Shown one piece after another: positions 26,145-34,910 of a stretch of 64,000 bases of DNA. This stretch comes from UBA4615 sp964399635 (GTDB lineage: Bacteria; Pseudomonadota; Gammaproteobacteria; Burkholderiales; Burkholderiaceae_E), in contig CAYNRU010000034.1 of NCBI GenBank assembly GCA_964399635.1, positions 124,001-188,000 on the forward strand, given 5' to 3'. The position numbers and the translations under genes were made by a program. Position 1 is the stretch's first letter. Each line of letters begins with the position of its first letter. Below the pieces are notes generated by a model. It worked only from the letters and a program-made list of their open reading frames with translations, was not told the DNA's origin and searched no databases.

Positions 26145-27332
26145 ATGGCGCACGACCCCGTGGACACCGCTTCGCGCCCCGGGCCGGACGCGCCCGATCG
26201 CGAGGCGCTGCTCGATCGCGTTGCCGCCTTCGCGCGCGAGGTGGTCGCGCCGGGCGCGCCCGAGTGGGAGCGCGAGCGCCGCGTCGGGCGCGAGGCGATC
26301 GTCGCGGCCGCGGCGCTCGGCCTGTGCCGGTTGGAGGTTCCCGAGGCGCACGGCGGGCTCGGCCTGCCGTATTCGGTGAAGGTGGCCGTCGCCGAGCGCC
26401 TGGCCGCGGCCGACTTCGGGTTCGCGTTCTCGCTGGTCAACACGCACAACGTCGCGGCCAAGCTCGCGCGCGAGGCGGCGCCCCGCCTCGTCGAGCGCTG
26501 GGTGCCCGGGCTGATGGCGGGCCGGCTGATCGGGTGCACCGCGCTCACCGAGCCCGGCGCGGGGTCCGACTTCGGCGCGATCGCGACGCGCGCGGTGCGC
26601 ACCGACCGCGGCTGGCGGCTCGACGGTGCCAAGGCCTGGATCACCAACGCGTCGCAGGCCGACGTGGCCGTGCTGTATGCGCAGACCGAGCCCGGCTCGG
26701 GCGCGCGCGGTATCGCGGGCTTCGCGATCGACGCGCACCGGGCGGGCTTCGTGCGCGAGCCGGCGTTCGCGCTCGCCGGCCAGCATGCCATCGGCGCGGG
26801 GGGCTTCAGGCTAGAGGCTTACGTCGCCACCGACGACGAGATGCTGCAGCCGCCGGGCCACGCGTTCAAGGCGGCGCTGGGTTCGATCAACGGCGCGCGC
26901 ACCTACGTCGCCGCGATGTGCTGCGGCATGGTGGGCGAGGCCTTGCGCGTGGCCGCCGGCCACGGCGAGCGCAGGCGGGCCTTCGGGCAGCCGCTCGCCG
27001 ACCACCAGGGCTGGCGCTGGCGGCTGGCGGAGGCGTCGGCCGAGCTCGCCGCCTGCCGGTTGATGGTGGCCGACGCGGTCGCGCGCATCGACGCCGGCGC
27101 CGACGCCCAGCTCGCCGCGGCCCAGGCCAAGCTGCTCGCGACCCGCATGGCCGAGCGCCAGCTGCCGGTCCTCGCGCAGTCGATGGGCGCCGAGGGCCTG
27201 CGCGAGACGCATCCCTTCGGACGCCACCAGGCCGGCGCGCGCGTCGCGTCCTTCGTGGACGGCTCGAGCGAGATGCTGCTCGAGCGGATCGCGGCCATCG
27301 GGCGCGCCGCCGGTCGCGACGCGCTCGCATGA
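26145..27332 (+). CDS. Acyl-CoA dehydrogenase family protein
   Basis: FAD-dependent acyl-CoA dehydrogenase homologue, 395 residues. It has the N-terminal helical domain, the middle beta domain with CTALTEPGAGSDFGAI and DGAKAWITNAS, and the C-terminal FAD-binding helices. At the usual catalytic base position (E in YEGT) the sequence reads FVDGSSEM, placing aspartate D372 there. This conservative change could reduce or alter activity. It starts 3 bases after the receptor remnant's stop and is probably read from the crotonase promoter. The substrate is presumably a short or branched acyl-CoA. Confidence 0.87.
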   Translation: MAHDPVDTASRPGPDAPDREALLDRVAAFAREVVAPGAPEWERERRVGREAIVAAAALGLCRLEVPEAHGGLGLPYSVKVAVAERLAAADFGFAFSLVNTHNVAAKLAREAAPRLVERWVPGLMAGRLIGCTALTEPGAGSDFGAIATRAVRTDRGWRLDGAKAWITNASQADVAVLYAQTEPGSGARGIAGFAIDAHRAGFVREPAFALAGQHAIGAGGFRLEAYVATDDEMLQPPGHAFKAALGSINGARTYVAAMCCGMVGEALRVAAGHGERRRAFGQPLADHQGWRWRLAEASAELAACRLMVADAVARIDAGADAQLAAAQAKLLATRMAERQLPVLAQSMGAEGLRETHPFGRHQAGARVASFVDGSSEMLLERIAAIGRAAGRDALA

Positions 27333-27363
27333 ACCGGCCGGGCCGGTCGCCGGGCGCTGCGCG

Positions 27364-27828
27364 TCAGTCGCGCACCTGCAGGATCATCTCGACCTCGACG
27401 GCGATCTGCGAGGGCAGCGACGCCATGCCCACCGCCGAGCGCGCGCCGCGCCCGCGGTCGGGCCCGAAGACCTCGACGAACAGGTCGGAGAAGCCGTCGA
27501 TGACCTTGGGCTGCGCCTCGAAGCCGGGCGCCGAGTTCACCATGCCGAGCGTCTTGACGACCCGCTCGACGCGGTCGAGCGAGCCGAGCACCGCGCGGAT
27601 GTTGGCGAGCATGTTCAGGCCGACCAGCCGCGCGGCCTCGCGGCCGAGCTGCACGTCGACGTCGGCGCCGAGCTTGCCGGCGATCATCGTGCCGTCCGGC
27701 CGCCGCGGCCCCACGCCCGACATGAAGAGCAGGGCACCGACCCGCACGCCGGGCACGTAGTTGCCCATCGGCTTGGGGGCGGGGGGCAGCTCGATGCCGA
27801 GCTCCACCAGTCGTCGTTCCGGATTCAT
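27364..27828 (-). CDS. RidA/YjgF-family protein
   Basis: A 154-residue member of the Rid family, longer than E. coli RidA (128) and similar to the subfamilies found in catabolic operons. FMSGVGPRRPDG, NMLANIRAVL and the C-terminal GARSAVGMASLPSQIAVEVEMI are family segments; the arginine of GARSAVG matches the residue that binds the carboxylate of enamine/imine substrates in RidA. It would deaminate reactive enamines or imines in the cytoplasm. It is divergent from the DMT gene, with an AT-rich CATAATA sequence at 27882 that could serve as -10 on either strand. Confidence 0.85.
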   Translation of the reverse strand: MNPERRLVELGIELPPAPKPMGNYVPGVRVGALLFMSGVGPRRPDGTMIAGKLGADVDVQLGREAARLVGLNMLANIRAVLGSLDRVERVVKTLGMVNSAPGFEAQPKVIDGFSDLFVEVFGPDRGRGARSAVGMASLPSQIAVEVEMILQVRD

Positions 27829-27965
27829 CGTCGGTCTCCTGCGGGTGGCGCCGCTCCGGGCCGATCCCGGGTGCCGCGGCCCATAATACCGGCGAGCGCG
27901 GCCCGCCCCGCGCCGCGGCCCCGCAGCGCGCCGTCCCCATCGCCCGGCGCCGTCCCCCTCACCCC

Positions 27966-28871
27966 TTGAACGCCCCCGTCATCGCCGCAACCACCGCCGC
28001 AGAGGTCTTCCTCACCAATCGCCGCGGCATCCGCTTCATGGTGATCGCGATGTGCTGCTTCATCGCCAACGACGCGCTGGTCAAGCTCGCGAGCGAGTCG
28101 CTGCCGGCGGGGCAGCTGATCTTCGTGCGCGGTGCGATGGCCACGGCCTGGGTGCTCGCGGTGGCGCGCGCCACCTCGACCCCGCTGCCGGTGGCCCGGC
28201 TCGCGCACCGCTGGGTCGCGATCCGCGCCGGCATCGACTCGGTCGCGACCGTGCTGCTGGTGATCGTGCTCGCGCACCTGCCGATCGCCAACGCGACCGC
28301 GATCAACATGGCCTCGCCGCTGTTCATCGTGGCGCTGGCGGTGCCGCTGCTCGGCGAGCGTGTCGATGCGCGCCGCTGGGCCGCGATCGGGCTCGGCTTC
28401 GCGGGCGTGCTGATGGTCATCCAGCCGCGGATCGACGACTTCAACGGCTACGCGCTGCTGTGCCTGTTCGTGACGCTGCTGCACGCGCTGCGCGATCTGG
28501 CCACCCGCCGCATCCCCCCGGGCATCCCCTCGCTCGCGATCACGATGTCGAGCGCGGCCACGGTCACGGTCCTGGCCGGGCTGATGTCGGCCGTGCAGGG
28601 CTGGCAGCCGCTCGAGGCGCGCAGCCTGGCGCTGGTGGGCGCCGCCTCCCTGTTCCTCGCCGGCGGCTACCACTTCATCGTGCGCAGCACCCGCGAGGGC
28701 GACTTCTCGGTGATCGCGCCGTTCCGCTACACCGGCCTGGTGCTCGCGCTGCTCATCGGCTGGGTGGTGTGGGGCGATCTGCCCGATGCGCTCGGCTGGG
28801 CCGGCCTCGCGCTGCTGATGGCCACCGGCGTGTACCTGATCCGCGCCGAGCGGCGGCGGGCCACGGGCTGA
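27966..28871 (+). CDS. DMT-superfamily transporter (EamA type)
   Basis: Integral membrane protein of 301 residues with about ten hydrophobic segments in two EamA repeats. The motifs FVRGAMATAWVL and NMASPLFIVALAVPLLGERV belong to the first repeat; FRYTGLVLALLIGWVVWGDLPDALGW belongs to the second. It starts with TTG at 27966. EamA proteins usually export metabolites or amino acids. The next gene, an aminotransferase, follows after 67 bases, so an amino-acid link is plausible but not shown. Confidence 0.87.
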   Translation: MNAPVIAATTAAEVFLTNRRGIRFMVIAMCCFIANDALVKLASESLPAGQLIFVRGAMATAWVLAVARATSTPLPVARLAHRWVAIRAGIDSVATVLLVIVLAHLPIANATAINMASPLFIVALAVPLLGERVDARRWAAIGLGFAGVLMVIQPRIDDFNGYALLCLFVTLLHALRDLATRRIPPGIPSLAITMSSAATVTVLAGLMSAVQGWQPLEARSLALVGAASLFLAGGYHFIVRSTREGDFSVIAPFRYTGLVLALLIGWVVWGDLPDALGWAGLALLMATGVYLIRAERRRATG

Positions 28872-28938
28872 GCGAGCGCCCGGGCCTGTGGCCGGGGAGG
28901 CTATGATCGGCCGGTCGCCCCGCCCGCCCTGCCCGCCG

Positions 28939-30150
28939 ATGACCGATCCCGAATCGCTGATCTCGCCCGCCTACCGCAACATCGGCGAGTCGCTGGTGCG
29001 CGAGCTCGGCAAGCTGATGTCGCAGCCCGACATGGTCTCGCTGGCGGGCGGCTACCCCGGCCCCGAGCTGTTCGATCGCGAGGGCCTGCGCGAGTCGGCC
29101 GACGCCGCGCTGCGCGACGCGCCGACCGCCTGCCTGCAGTACGGCCCGACCGAGGGCCTGGCGTCGCTGCGCGAGGCGATCGCCGTGCTGCTCGCGTCGC
29201 GCGGCACCGCCTGCAGCCCTGACGACATCCTGGTCACGGCCGGCTCGCAGCAGGGCTTCGACCTGCTGGTGCGCACGCTGCTGCGCGCCGGCGACGCCGC
29301 GGTCCTCGAGCGGCCCACCTACACCGGGCCGCTGCGCGTGCTCAAGGTCGCGGGCGTCACCGCGATGACGGTCGGTGTGGACGCGCAGGGCCTGGACGTG
29401 GACGAGCTCGAGGCGATGCTGCGCGATCCGGCGCAGCCGCGGCCGCGCCTGCTGTACGTCGTGCCGACCTTCGCCAACCCGAGCGGCGCGACCATGCCGC
29501 TCGCGCGGCGCCTGCGGCTGCTCGAGCTCGCGGTGGAGTACGGCTTCGTGGTGGTCGAGGACGACCCCTACGGGCAGCTCAGGTTCGAGGGCGAGCCGGT
29601 GCCGCACATCGCGGCGCTGGTCGAGCGCGTGCCCGGCTCGCGGCCCTGGGTCGTGCACCTGGGCAGCCTCTCCAAGGTGATCGCGCCGGGGCTGCGGGTG
29701 GGCTTCATGGTGGCCTCGCCCGCGCTGCGCCGCGCCTGCGTGCTCGCCAAGCAGCTCGACGACCTGTCCAATCCCGGCTTCACTCAGGCCACCGTGCAGC
29801 GCTACCTCGCCGACGGGCGGCTCGACGCGCACCTGCCGGTGATCCTGAACGCCTACCGCGAGCGGGCCGGGGCGATGCGCGACGCGATCGCCACCCACCT
29901 CGCCGGCCGCATCGCCTTCAACATCCCCCAGGGCGGGATGTTCATGTGGGGCCGGCTGGAGCGCGACGCGAGCACGCGCACGCTGCTGCCGCTCGCGATC
30001 GGGGAGCGGGTGACCTTCGTGCCGGGCGACATCTACTACGCCGACCGGCCCGACCTGCGCACCATGCGGCTGTCCTTCTCGACGCCCAACCCCGCGCAGA
30101 TCCGCGAGGGCATCGCGCGGATCGGGCGCGCGCTCGACCGGATGGGCTGA
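28939..30150 (+). CDS. PLP-dependent aminotransferase, class I/II (ARO8/2-aminoadipate type)
   Basis: Aminotransferase of 403 residues, clearly paralogous to the one at 20970-22220 (SLAGGYPGPELFD, VTAGSQQGFDLL, PTFANPSGATM). The PLP lysine is in GSLSKVIAPGLRVGF. It has no DNA-binding domain. The ATG at 28939 is preferred over an upstream GTG at 28888 because family homology starts shortly after it. A TATGAT hexamer at 28902-28907 is a possible -10 element 32 bases upstream. The substrate is probably an aromatic, branched or long amino acid. Confidence 0.87.
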   Translation: MTDPESLISPAYRNIGESLVRELGKLMSQPDMVSLAGGYPGPELFDREGLRESADAALRDAPTACLQYGPTEGLASLREAIAVLLASRGTACSPDDILVTAGSQQGFDLLVRTLLRAGDAAVLERPTYTGPLRVLKVAGVTAMTVGVDAQGLDVDELEAMLRDPAQPRPRLLYVVPTFANPSGATMPLARRLRLLELAVEYGFVVVEDDPYGQLRFEGEPVPHIAALVERVPGSRPWVVHLGSLSKVIAPGLRVGFMVASPALRRACVLAKQLDDLSNPGFTQATVQRYLADGRLDAHLPVILNAYRERAGAMRDAIATHLAGRIAFNIPQGGMFMWGRLERDASTRTLLPLAIGERVTFVPGDIYYADRPDLRTMRLSFSTPNPAQIREGIARIGRALDRMG

Positions 30151-30252
30151 CGGCGCCCGCGCGGCACCCGGATCCGTGCTCGGTGCAGCCGGTCTTCGTG
30201 ATGGAGACGGACGGCACCGAGGCCATGCCGGCCGCCCTGTTCGGCAGCGCGC

Positions 30253-30969
30253 CTACACCCGCCTGAAGCGCCGCTCGAGCACGTGGGTCTCGCCGTAGCC
30301 CGCGCCCTCGGGGATGCGGAAGACCCGGCCCTCGGCACTGTCGAGCGGCTCGGCCGTGATCGTGACGATGGGCCGGCCGCGGGCCGAGGCAAGCGCATCG
30401 GCAGCCGACCCGTGGGCCGCGAGCCAGCGCAGGTTCATGTAGGTCGCGAACATCAGGTTGATCCGCTCTGCCTCGGCTGCGGCGACCACCTCCGACGGCC
30501 GCGACCAGACGGCCGACACCACCTCGCCGCGATCGGCGCGGGCGGTCTGGTCGGGCGGCGCCGCCGCGACGAAGAAGTGCGTGTCGAAGCGCTTCGGCGC
30601 GTGCGTCGGCGTGATCCAGTGCGCGAACGGCAGCAGCGCGTCCACCGACAGCCGCAGGCCCGCGCCGCGCACCAGCGCGCCGAAGTCGCCGCCGGGCGCG
30701 GCCTGCGAGCGCGCGCCCTCGGCGAGCAGCAGGCCGCACTCCTCCCAGGTCTCGCGGATCGCAGCGACGCGCAGCACCGCGTCGGGCTCCGCCGACACGG
30801 CAAGCCCGGCATCGGCCGGATCGACCGTGCCGCCGGGAAACACGAACTTGCCGGCGGCGAAGCTCGCCGTGCCGGTGCGCTCGACCAGCATCACCTCGAG
30901 GCCCGCGTCGCCGTCGCGCAGCAGGATCAGGGTCGATGCGAGCCGGGGCGTGGCGATGGGACCGGACAT
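30253..30969 (-). CDS. NUDIX hydrolase, CoA-pyrophosphatase-like
   Basis: NUDIX protein of 238 residues, larger than minimal members and similar in layout to the NUDT7/NUDT19 type. The box is split: FPGGTVDP at about 44-51 and RETWEECG at 72-79, the latter containing the metal-binding glutamates. Relatives hydrolyse CoA, acyl-CoA or nucleoside diphosphate derivatives. It is the last gene of the minus-strand operon, 21 bases after the MFS gene, and the upstream genes handle CoA thioesters. This supports a CoA-directed role by inference. Confidence 0.82.
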   Translation of the reverse strand: MSGPIATPRLASTLILLRDGDAGLEVMLVERTGTASFAAGKFVFPGGTVDPADAGLAVSAEPDAVLRVAAIRETWEECGLLLAEGARSQAAPGGDFGALVRGAGLRLSVDALLPFAHWITPTHAPKRFDTHFFVAAAPPDQTARADRGEVVSAVWSRPSEVVAAAEAERINLMFATYMNLRWLAAHGSAADALASARGRPIVTITAEPLDSAEGRVFRIPEGAGYGETHVLERRFRRV

Positions 30970-30990
30970 GGGGTGGTCTCCCGGAAGGGG

Positions 30991-32256
30991 TCAGTCGGAT
31001 GAGGGGACGATCTGTGCGGGCGACCGGAAGGCGCGCATCAGCACGAAGGGGGCGGCGGCGACCAGGATGCCCGCCACCGCGAGCGCGAGCCCGGGCCGGT
31101 AGCTGCCGCTCCAGTCGTGCAGGAAGCCCGAGGCCCAGGAGCCCAGGCCCGCGCCGACCATGCTCGACGCATAGACGATGCCGTAGAGCGCGACCGCCGC
31201 GGGACCGACGAACAGGCGGTTGGTGAGCGTCGCGATGATCGGACCGCGCGCGCCCTGCGCCAGCCCGAAGCCGATCACGAAGCTCGCGACGATCCACTCG
31301 GCCGACACATAGCTGAGCGCGAGCAGGCTCAGCATGCCGGTCAGGGTCAGCCCGAAGCTCAGCAGCGCGATCGGGCGCAGCCCGAAGCGATCGGACAGCC
31401 AGCCGCAGGACACCACACCCCCGATCGACAGCATCCCGCACATGCCGAACAGCGTCGCCGCCCGCAGCGGTGTGTGGCCGATCTCGATCAGGAAGGGCAC
31501 GGTCTGCACGATCACCACGTACATCGCGAAGCCGGTGAACCCGAAGGTGATCATCAGGCCCGCAAACTCAGGCCGGCGCAGCGACTGCGCGAGGGTGATC
31601 GCGGCGCCGGCCGATCCCGGCGGCGCGCCCGGCCGGGCGTCCTCGCCGGGGTGCCCGGCGATGCGCCGCCACGGCAGCAGCACCGTCAGGACCGCCACCC
31701 CCGCCAGCGCGAGGCCCAACCAGGCATAGGTCGCGCGCCAGCCCTGCCGTTCGATCGACCACTGCGCCAGCGGCACCAGCAGCAGCGAGCCGGTGCCGAG
31801 CCCCGCATAGGCGACGGCCATCGCGGTGGACATGCGGCGCCGGAAGCTGCGCCCGATCAGCGCCGAGGCGGGCACGATGCCCAGCGCCGAGATGCCCAGG
31901 CTCACCAACAGGCCGATGCACACGTACAGGTGCCACAAGGCCCCCGCGAACGAGGCGAGCCCGATGCCCAGCGTCACCAGCAGCGCGCCCGACGTGTAGC
32001 AGGCGCGCGCCCCGAAGCGGCGCAGCGCCAGGCCCACCAGCGGCGCGCTCAGGCCCGAGACGACCATGTAGGTCGAGTACACGCCGGTGGTCTGCTGGCG
32101 CGTCGCTGCGAAGTCGCGCTCGATCGGCAGCAGGAAGACCATCCAGATGTCGGCCACGCCGCGCGAGACGAACACGAACCCGAACGCCACCGCGAGCACG
32201 AGGGCTCCCCGGCGGACGTCCTCGCCCCGGTGCGTGGCGCCGGCCGGATCCGACAT
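30991..32256 (-). CDS. MFS transporter, monocarboxylate/oxalate-formate antiporter-like
   Basis: Major facilitator of 421 residues with about twelve membrane segments. The N-terminal part FVFVSRGVADIWMVFLLPIERDF and the loop motif in the second half (GWLSDRFGLRPIALLSF) are typical of the monocarboxylate/oxalate-formate branch. The start at 32256 lies 8 bases after the DctM stop. Its placement behind a TRAP system in one operon suggests a second carrier for the same or a related organic acid, or an exporter of a product. Confidence 0.85.
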   Translation of the reverse strand: MSDPAGATHRGEDVRRGALVLAVAFGFVFVSRGVADIWMVFLLPIERDFAATRQQTTGVYSTYMVVSGLSAPLVGLALRRFGARACYTSGALLVTLGIGLASFAGALWHLYVCIGLLVSLGISALGIVPASALIGRSFRRRMSTAMAVAYAGLGTGSLLLVPLAQWSIERQGWRATYAWLGLALAGVAVLTVLLPWRRIAGHPGEDARPGAPPGSAGAAITLAQSLRRPEFAGLMITFGFTGFAMYVVIVQTVPFLIEIGHTPLRAATLFGMCGMLSIGGVVSCGWLSDRFGLRPIALLSFGLTLTGMLSLLALSYVSAEWIVASFVIGFGLAQGARGPIIATLTNRLFVGPAAVALYGIVYASSMVGAGLGSWASGFLHDWSGSYRPGLALAVAGILVAAAPFVLMRAFRSPAQIVPSSD

Positions 32257-32264
32257 CGGCCGGC

Positions 32265-33554
32265 CTACGGGGCCAGCGTGGAGGGCAGCCAGGTGATCAG
32301 GCTCGGGAACGCCGAGAGCACCAGCAGGATCAGCAGGTGCGCGACCACGTGCGGGGCCACGCCGATGAACACGTCCTGGATCGGGATCTTGGAGTAGGCC
32401 GAGACCACGAATGCGTTGAGCCCCACCGGCGGCGTCACCAGCCCGATCTCGGCGGTGATGATCACGATGATGCCGAACCAGATCGGATCGAAGCCGAGCG
32501 ACACGATCACCGGCAGCACCACCGGCACCGTCAGGAACAGGATCGCGATCTGGTCGAGCACGCAGCCGAGCGCGAGGTACATCAGGATGATCAGGAAGTA
32601 GATCACCCAGCGCGACACGTCGAGCGCGCCCACGTAGGCGACCAGCGACTGCGTGAAGCCGGTCAGCGTGAAGTAGTAGCCGAAGACCTGCGCGCACATC
32701 ACGATCAGGATGATCATGCAGGAGGTGCGCGCGGCGCGGCCGAGCGACTCGACCAGGGTGCGCAGGCTCAGGCGGCGGCGCATCAGCGCGATCGTCATCG
32801 CCCCGAACGCCCCGAGGCTCGCGGCCTCGGTGGGCGTGGCGATGCCAAGGTACACGCAGCCCGTCACCAGCATGATCAGCGCCAGCATCGGCCCGACCAC
32901 GCGCAGCGACGCGAACTTCTCGCGCATCGTGTAGCTGGCGCCGGCGGGGGCGTGCGAGGGATTGATCGCCGCGAGCACCAGCACCGTCAGGATGATCACC
33001 AGCGTCACCAGCAGACCCGGGATGATGCCCGCGATCAGCAGCTTGCTGATGCTCACCTGCGCGATCAGCCCGTACAGCACGATCGCGATCGAGGGCGGGA
33101 TCAGCATCGCGAGCGTGCCCGAGATCGCGACCACGCCGGCGGCGAGCCGCGGGTCGTACTTGTGGCGGATCATCGCGGGGATGCTGGTGCCCGACAGCGT
33201 GGAGGCCGACGCCGTCGAGGACCCGGAGATGGCGCCGAAGCCCGCGCCCGCCAGCGCCGTGCTGATCGCGAGCCCGGCCGGCACGCGCCCGAGCCAGACC
33301 CTGGCGCTGTCGAAGAGTTCCTCGGCGATGCGACTCACGATGATGAACTCGGCCATCAGCATGAACATCGGCACCGTGATCAGCTCGTAGGACGAGGTGG
33401 TCGCCAGCGGCGTCGTGCGCAGGATGCCCATCACCATGTCGGGCCCGCCCTTGAGCAGCAGCCCGAGCATGCCGGCGATGCCGAGCGCGAACGCCACCGG
33501 CATGCCGAACAGCAGCAGCACCAGCAGCGCGGTGAGACCGGCGGCGATGATCAC
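32265..33554 (-). CDS. TRAP transporter large permease, DctM type
   Basis: Large membrane subunit of a tripartite ATP-independent periplasmic transporter, 429 residues with about twelve hydrophobic segments. FGAISGSSTASASTLSG and the C-terminal LVTPPVGLNAFVVS are hallmark DctM motifs; the domain repeats once. The GTG start at 33554 overlaps the DctQ stop as GTGA, so the two are coupled. It uses a sodium gradient to bring in organic acids delivered by a DctP receptor, probably the one encoded at 39530-40564. Confidence 0.92.
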   Translation of the reverse strand: MIIAAGLTALLVLLLFGMPVAFALGIAGMLGLLLKGGPDMVMGILRTTPLATTSSYELITVPMFMLMAEFIIVSRIAEELFDSARVWLGRVPAGLAISTALAGAGFGAISGSSTASASTLSGTSIPAMIRHKYDPRLAAGVVAISGTLAMLIPPSIAIVLYGLIAQVSISKLLIAGIIPGLLVTLVIILTVLVLAAINPSHAPAGASYTMREKFASLRVVGPMLALIMLVTGCVYLGIATPTEAASLGAFGAMTIALMRRRLSLRTLVESLGRAARTSCMIILIVMCAQVFGYYFTLTGFTQSLVAYVGALDVSRWVIYFLIILMYLALGCVLDQIAILFLTVPVVLPVIVSLGFDPIWFGIIVIITAEIGLVTPPVGLNAFVVSAYSKIPIQDVFIGVAPHVVAHLLILLVLSAFPSLITWLPSTLAP

Positions 33555-34096
33555 TCGGCACGCTCCGCGGCGGGGTCGTGCGCCTCGGGGTCGACGTAGG
33601 CCTGACCCGCGGCGATGGCCGCCACGCGGGCGGCCAGCGCGAGCGCGAGCCGCAGGATCAGCAGGCCGACGCCGGCCGCGCCGACGAAGTAGGGCGGCCA
33701 GGTCGGCCACGCGATCGCACCGTCCATCACCTCGTCGGCGACGAAGCCCTCCCAGCCGCTCGTGGCCATCAGCCGGAAGATCAGCCCGAAGAACACGATG
33801 GCGGCGGCCAGCCCGGCGACCTGGCAGGCCGCGAACACCCGCGAGCGGCCCCAGGATGCGAACAGGTCGATCTTGATGTGGCCGCCGCTGCGGAAGGTGT
33901 CGGCGAGCGCCATGTAGAACACCAGGGTCACGAGGTACATCGAGATCACGTCGTACGACCAGCTCAGCGGTGCCGCGAACACGTACCTCAGCACCACGTC
34001 GGCCACGACCACCAGCATGATCGCCATCAGCCCGGCCGCGGCGAGCATCATGAATGCGCGCTCCAGCGCCTTCGTCAACCGGTCCAGCCCCTTCAT
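33551..34096 (-). CDS. TRAP transporter small permease, DctQ type
   Basis: Small membrane subunit of the TRAP system, 181 residues with four hydrophobic helices. LVVVADVVLRYVFAAPLSWSYDV is the conserved DctQ motif spanning helices one and two, and GGHIKIDLF follows as usual. I chose ATG 34096 because it begins just before the first amphipathic helix and has a GAGG sequence upstream. It couples into the DctM gene by GTGA. The upstream gene is a crotonase, so transport and catabolism are in one operon. Confidence 0.9.
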   Translation of the reverse strand: MKGLDRLTKALERAFMMLAAAGLMAIMLVVVADVVLRYVFAAPLSWSYDVISMYLVTLVFYMALADTFRSGGHIKIDLFASWGRSRVFAACQVAGLAAAIVFFGLIFRLMATSGWEGFVADEVMDGAIAWPTWPPYFVGAAGVGLLILRLALALAARVAAIAAGQAYVDPEAHDPAAERAE

Positions 34097-34145
34097 CCCG
34101 CCCCCGTCCTCGTTCTTCTCGTCGCGGCCTGCCGGCCGTGGCGCG

Positions 34146-34910
34146 TCAGCGCCCCGTCCATCTCGGGGCCCGCTTCTCCTTGAAGGAGCGCGGACCCTCC
34201 TGCGCATCATCGCTGCCGTAGACCCGCTCGAACAAGTGATAGCCGGCGCGCAGCGCCGCGGAGCGGCCCATCTCGGTCGACAGGTAGACGAGCTCGCGGG
34301 CGGCGCGCACGGTCAGCGGCGCGTTGGCGGCGATGCGCTCGGCCATCGCCATCGCCGCCGTCATCAGCTCGGCGGCGGGCACCACGCGGTTCACGAAGCC
34401 GATCTCGTAGGCGCGGCGCGCATCGATCGGGTCGCCGGTCAGCAGCAGCTCCATCATCACGCGCTGCGGGATGATGTGGCCGAGCGGCGCGGCCCAGGGC
34501 ATGCCGCGCCCGACCTTCGCCTCGCTGATCGCGAAGGTGGCGTGCTCGGCGGCGACGCACAGGTCGCACATCTGCGCCAGCAGCCAGCCGCCGGCATAGG
34601 CCACGCCGTTGACCGCGGCGATCACCGGCTTGGTGACCTGGACCGTGTCGCCGACGATCGGGATGAAGTCGCGCGGCGGCACGCCCAGCATGGTGTCGGC
34701 CGCTTCCTTCAGGTCCATGCCCGCGCAGAAGGCCTTGTCGCCCGCGCCGGTGAGGATCGCGACCTGCGCGGCGGCGTCGGCCTCGAAGCGCAGGAAGGCC
34801 GCACGCAGCCCCTCGCGCACACCGCGGCTGATCGCGTTGCGATTCGCGGGGCGGTTGATGGTGATTACCGCCACCGCGCCGCGCAGCTCGTACAGGATGT
34901 CGTCGCTCAT
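34146..34910 (-). CDS. Enoyl-CoA hydratase/isomerase family protein
   Basis: Crotonase-family enzyme of 254 residues. KAFCAGMDLKEA and NGVAYAGGWLLAQMCDL form the oxyanion-hole segments. Of the two catalytic glutamates of classical hydratases, the first is replaced by leucine (GGWLLA) and the second is retained in FAISEAKVG. Such single-glutamate patterns occur in isomerases and related crotonases, so the reaction is uncertain. It overlaps the CaiB gene by ATGA and probably acts on the CoA ester that CaiB forms. Confidence 0.86.
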   Translation of the reverse strand: MSDDILYELRGAVAVITINRPANRNAISRGVREGLRAAFLRFEADAAAQVAILTGAGDKAFCAGMDLKEAADTMLGVPPRDFIPIVGDTVQVTKPVIAAVNGVAYAGGWLLAQMCDLCVAAEHATFAISEAKVGRGMPWAAPLGHIIPQRVMMELLLTGDPIDARRAYEIGFVNRVVPAAELMTAAMAMAERIAANAPLTVRAARELVYLSTEMGRSAALRAGYHLFERVYGSDDAQEGPRSFKEKRAPRWTGR

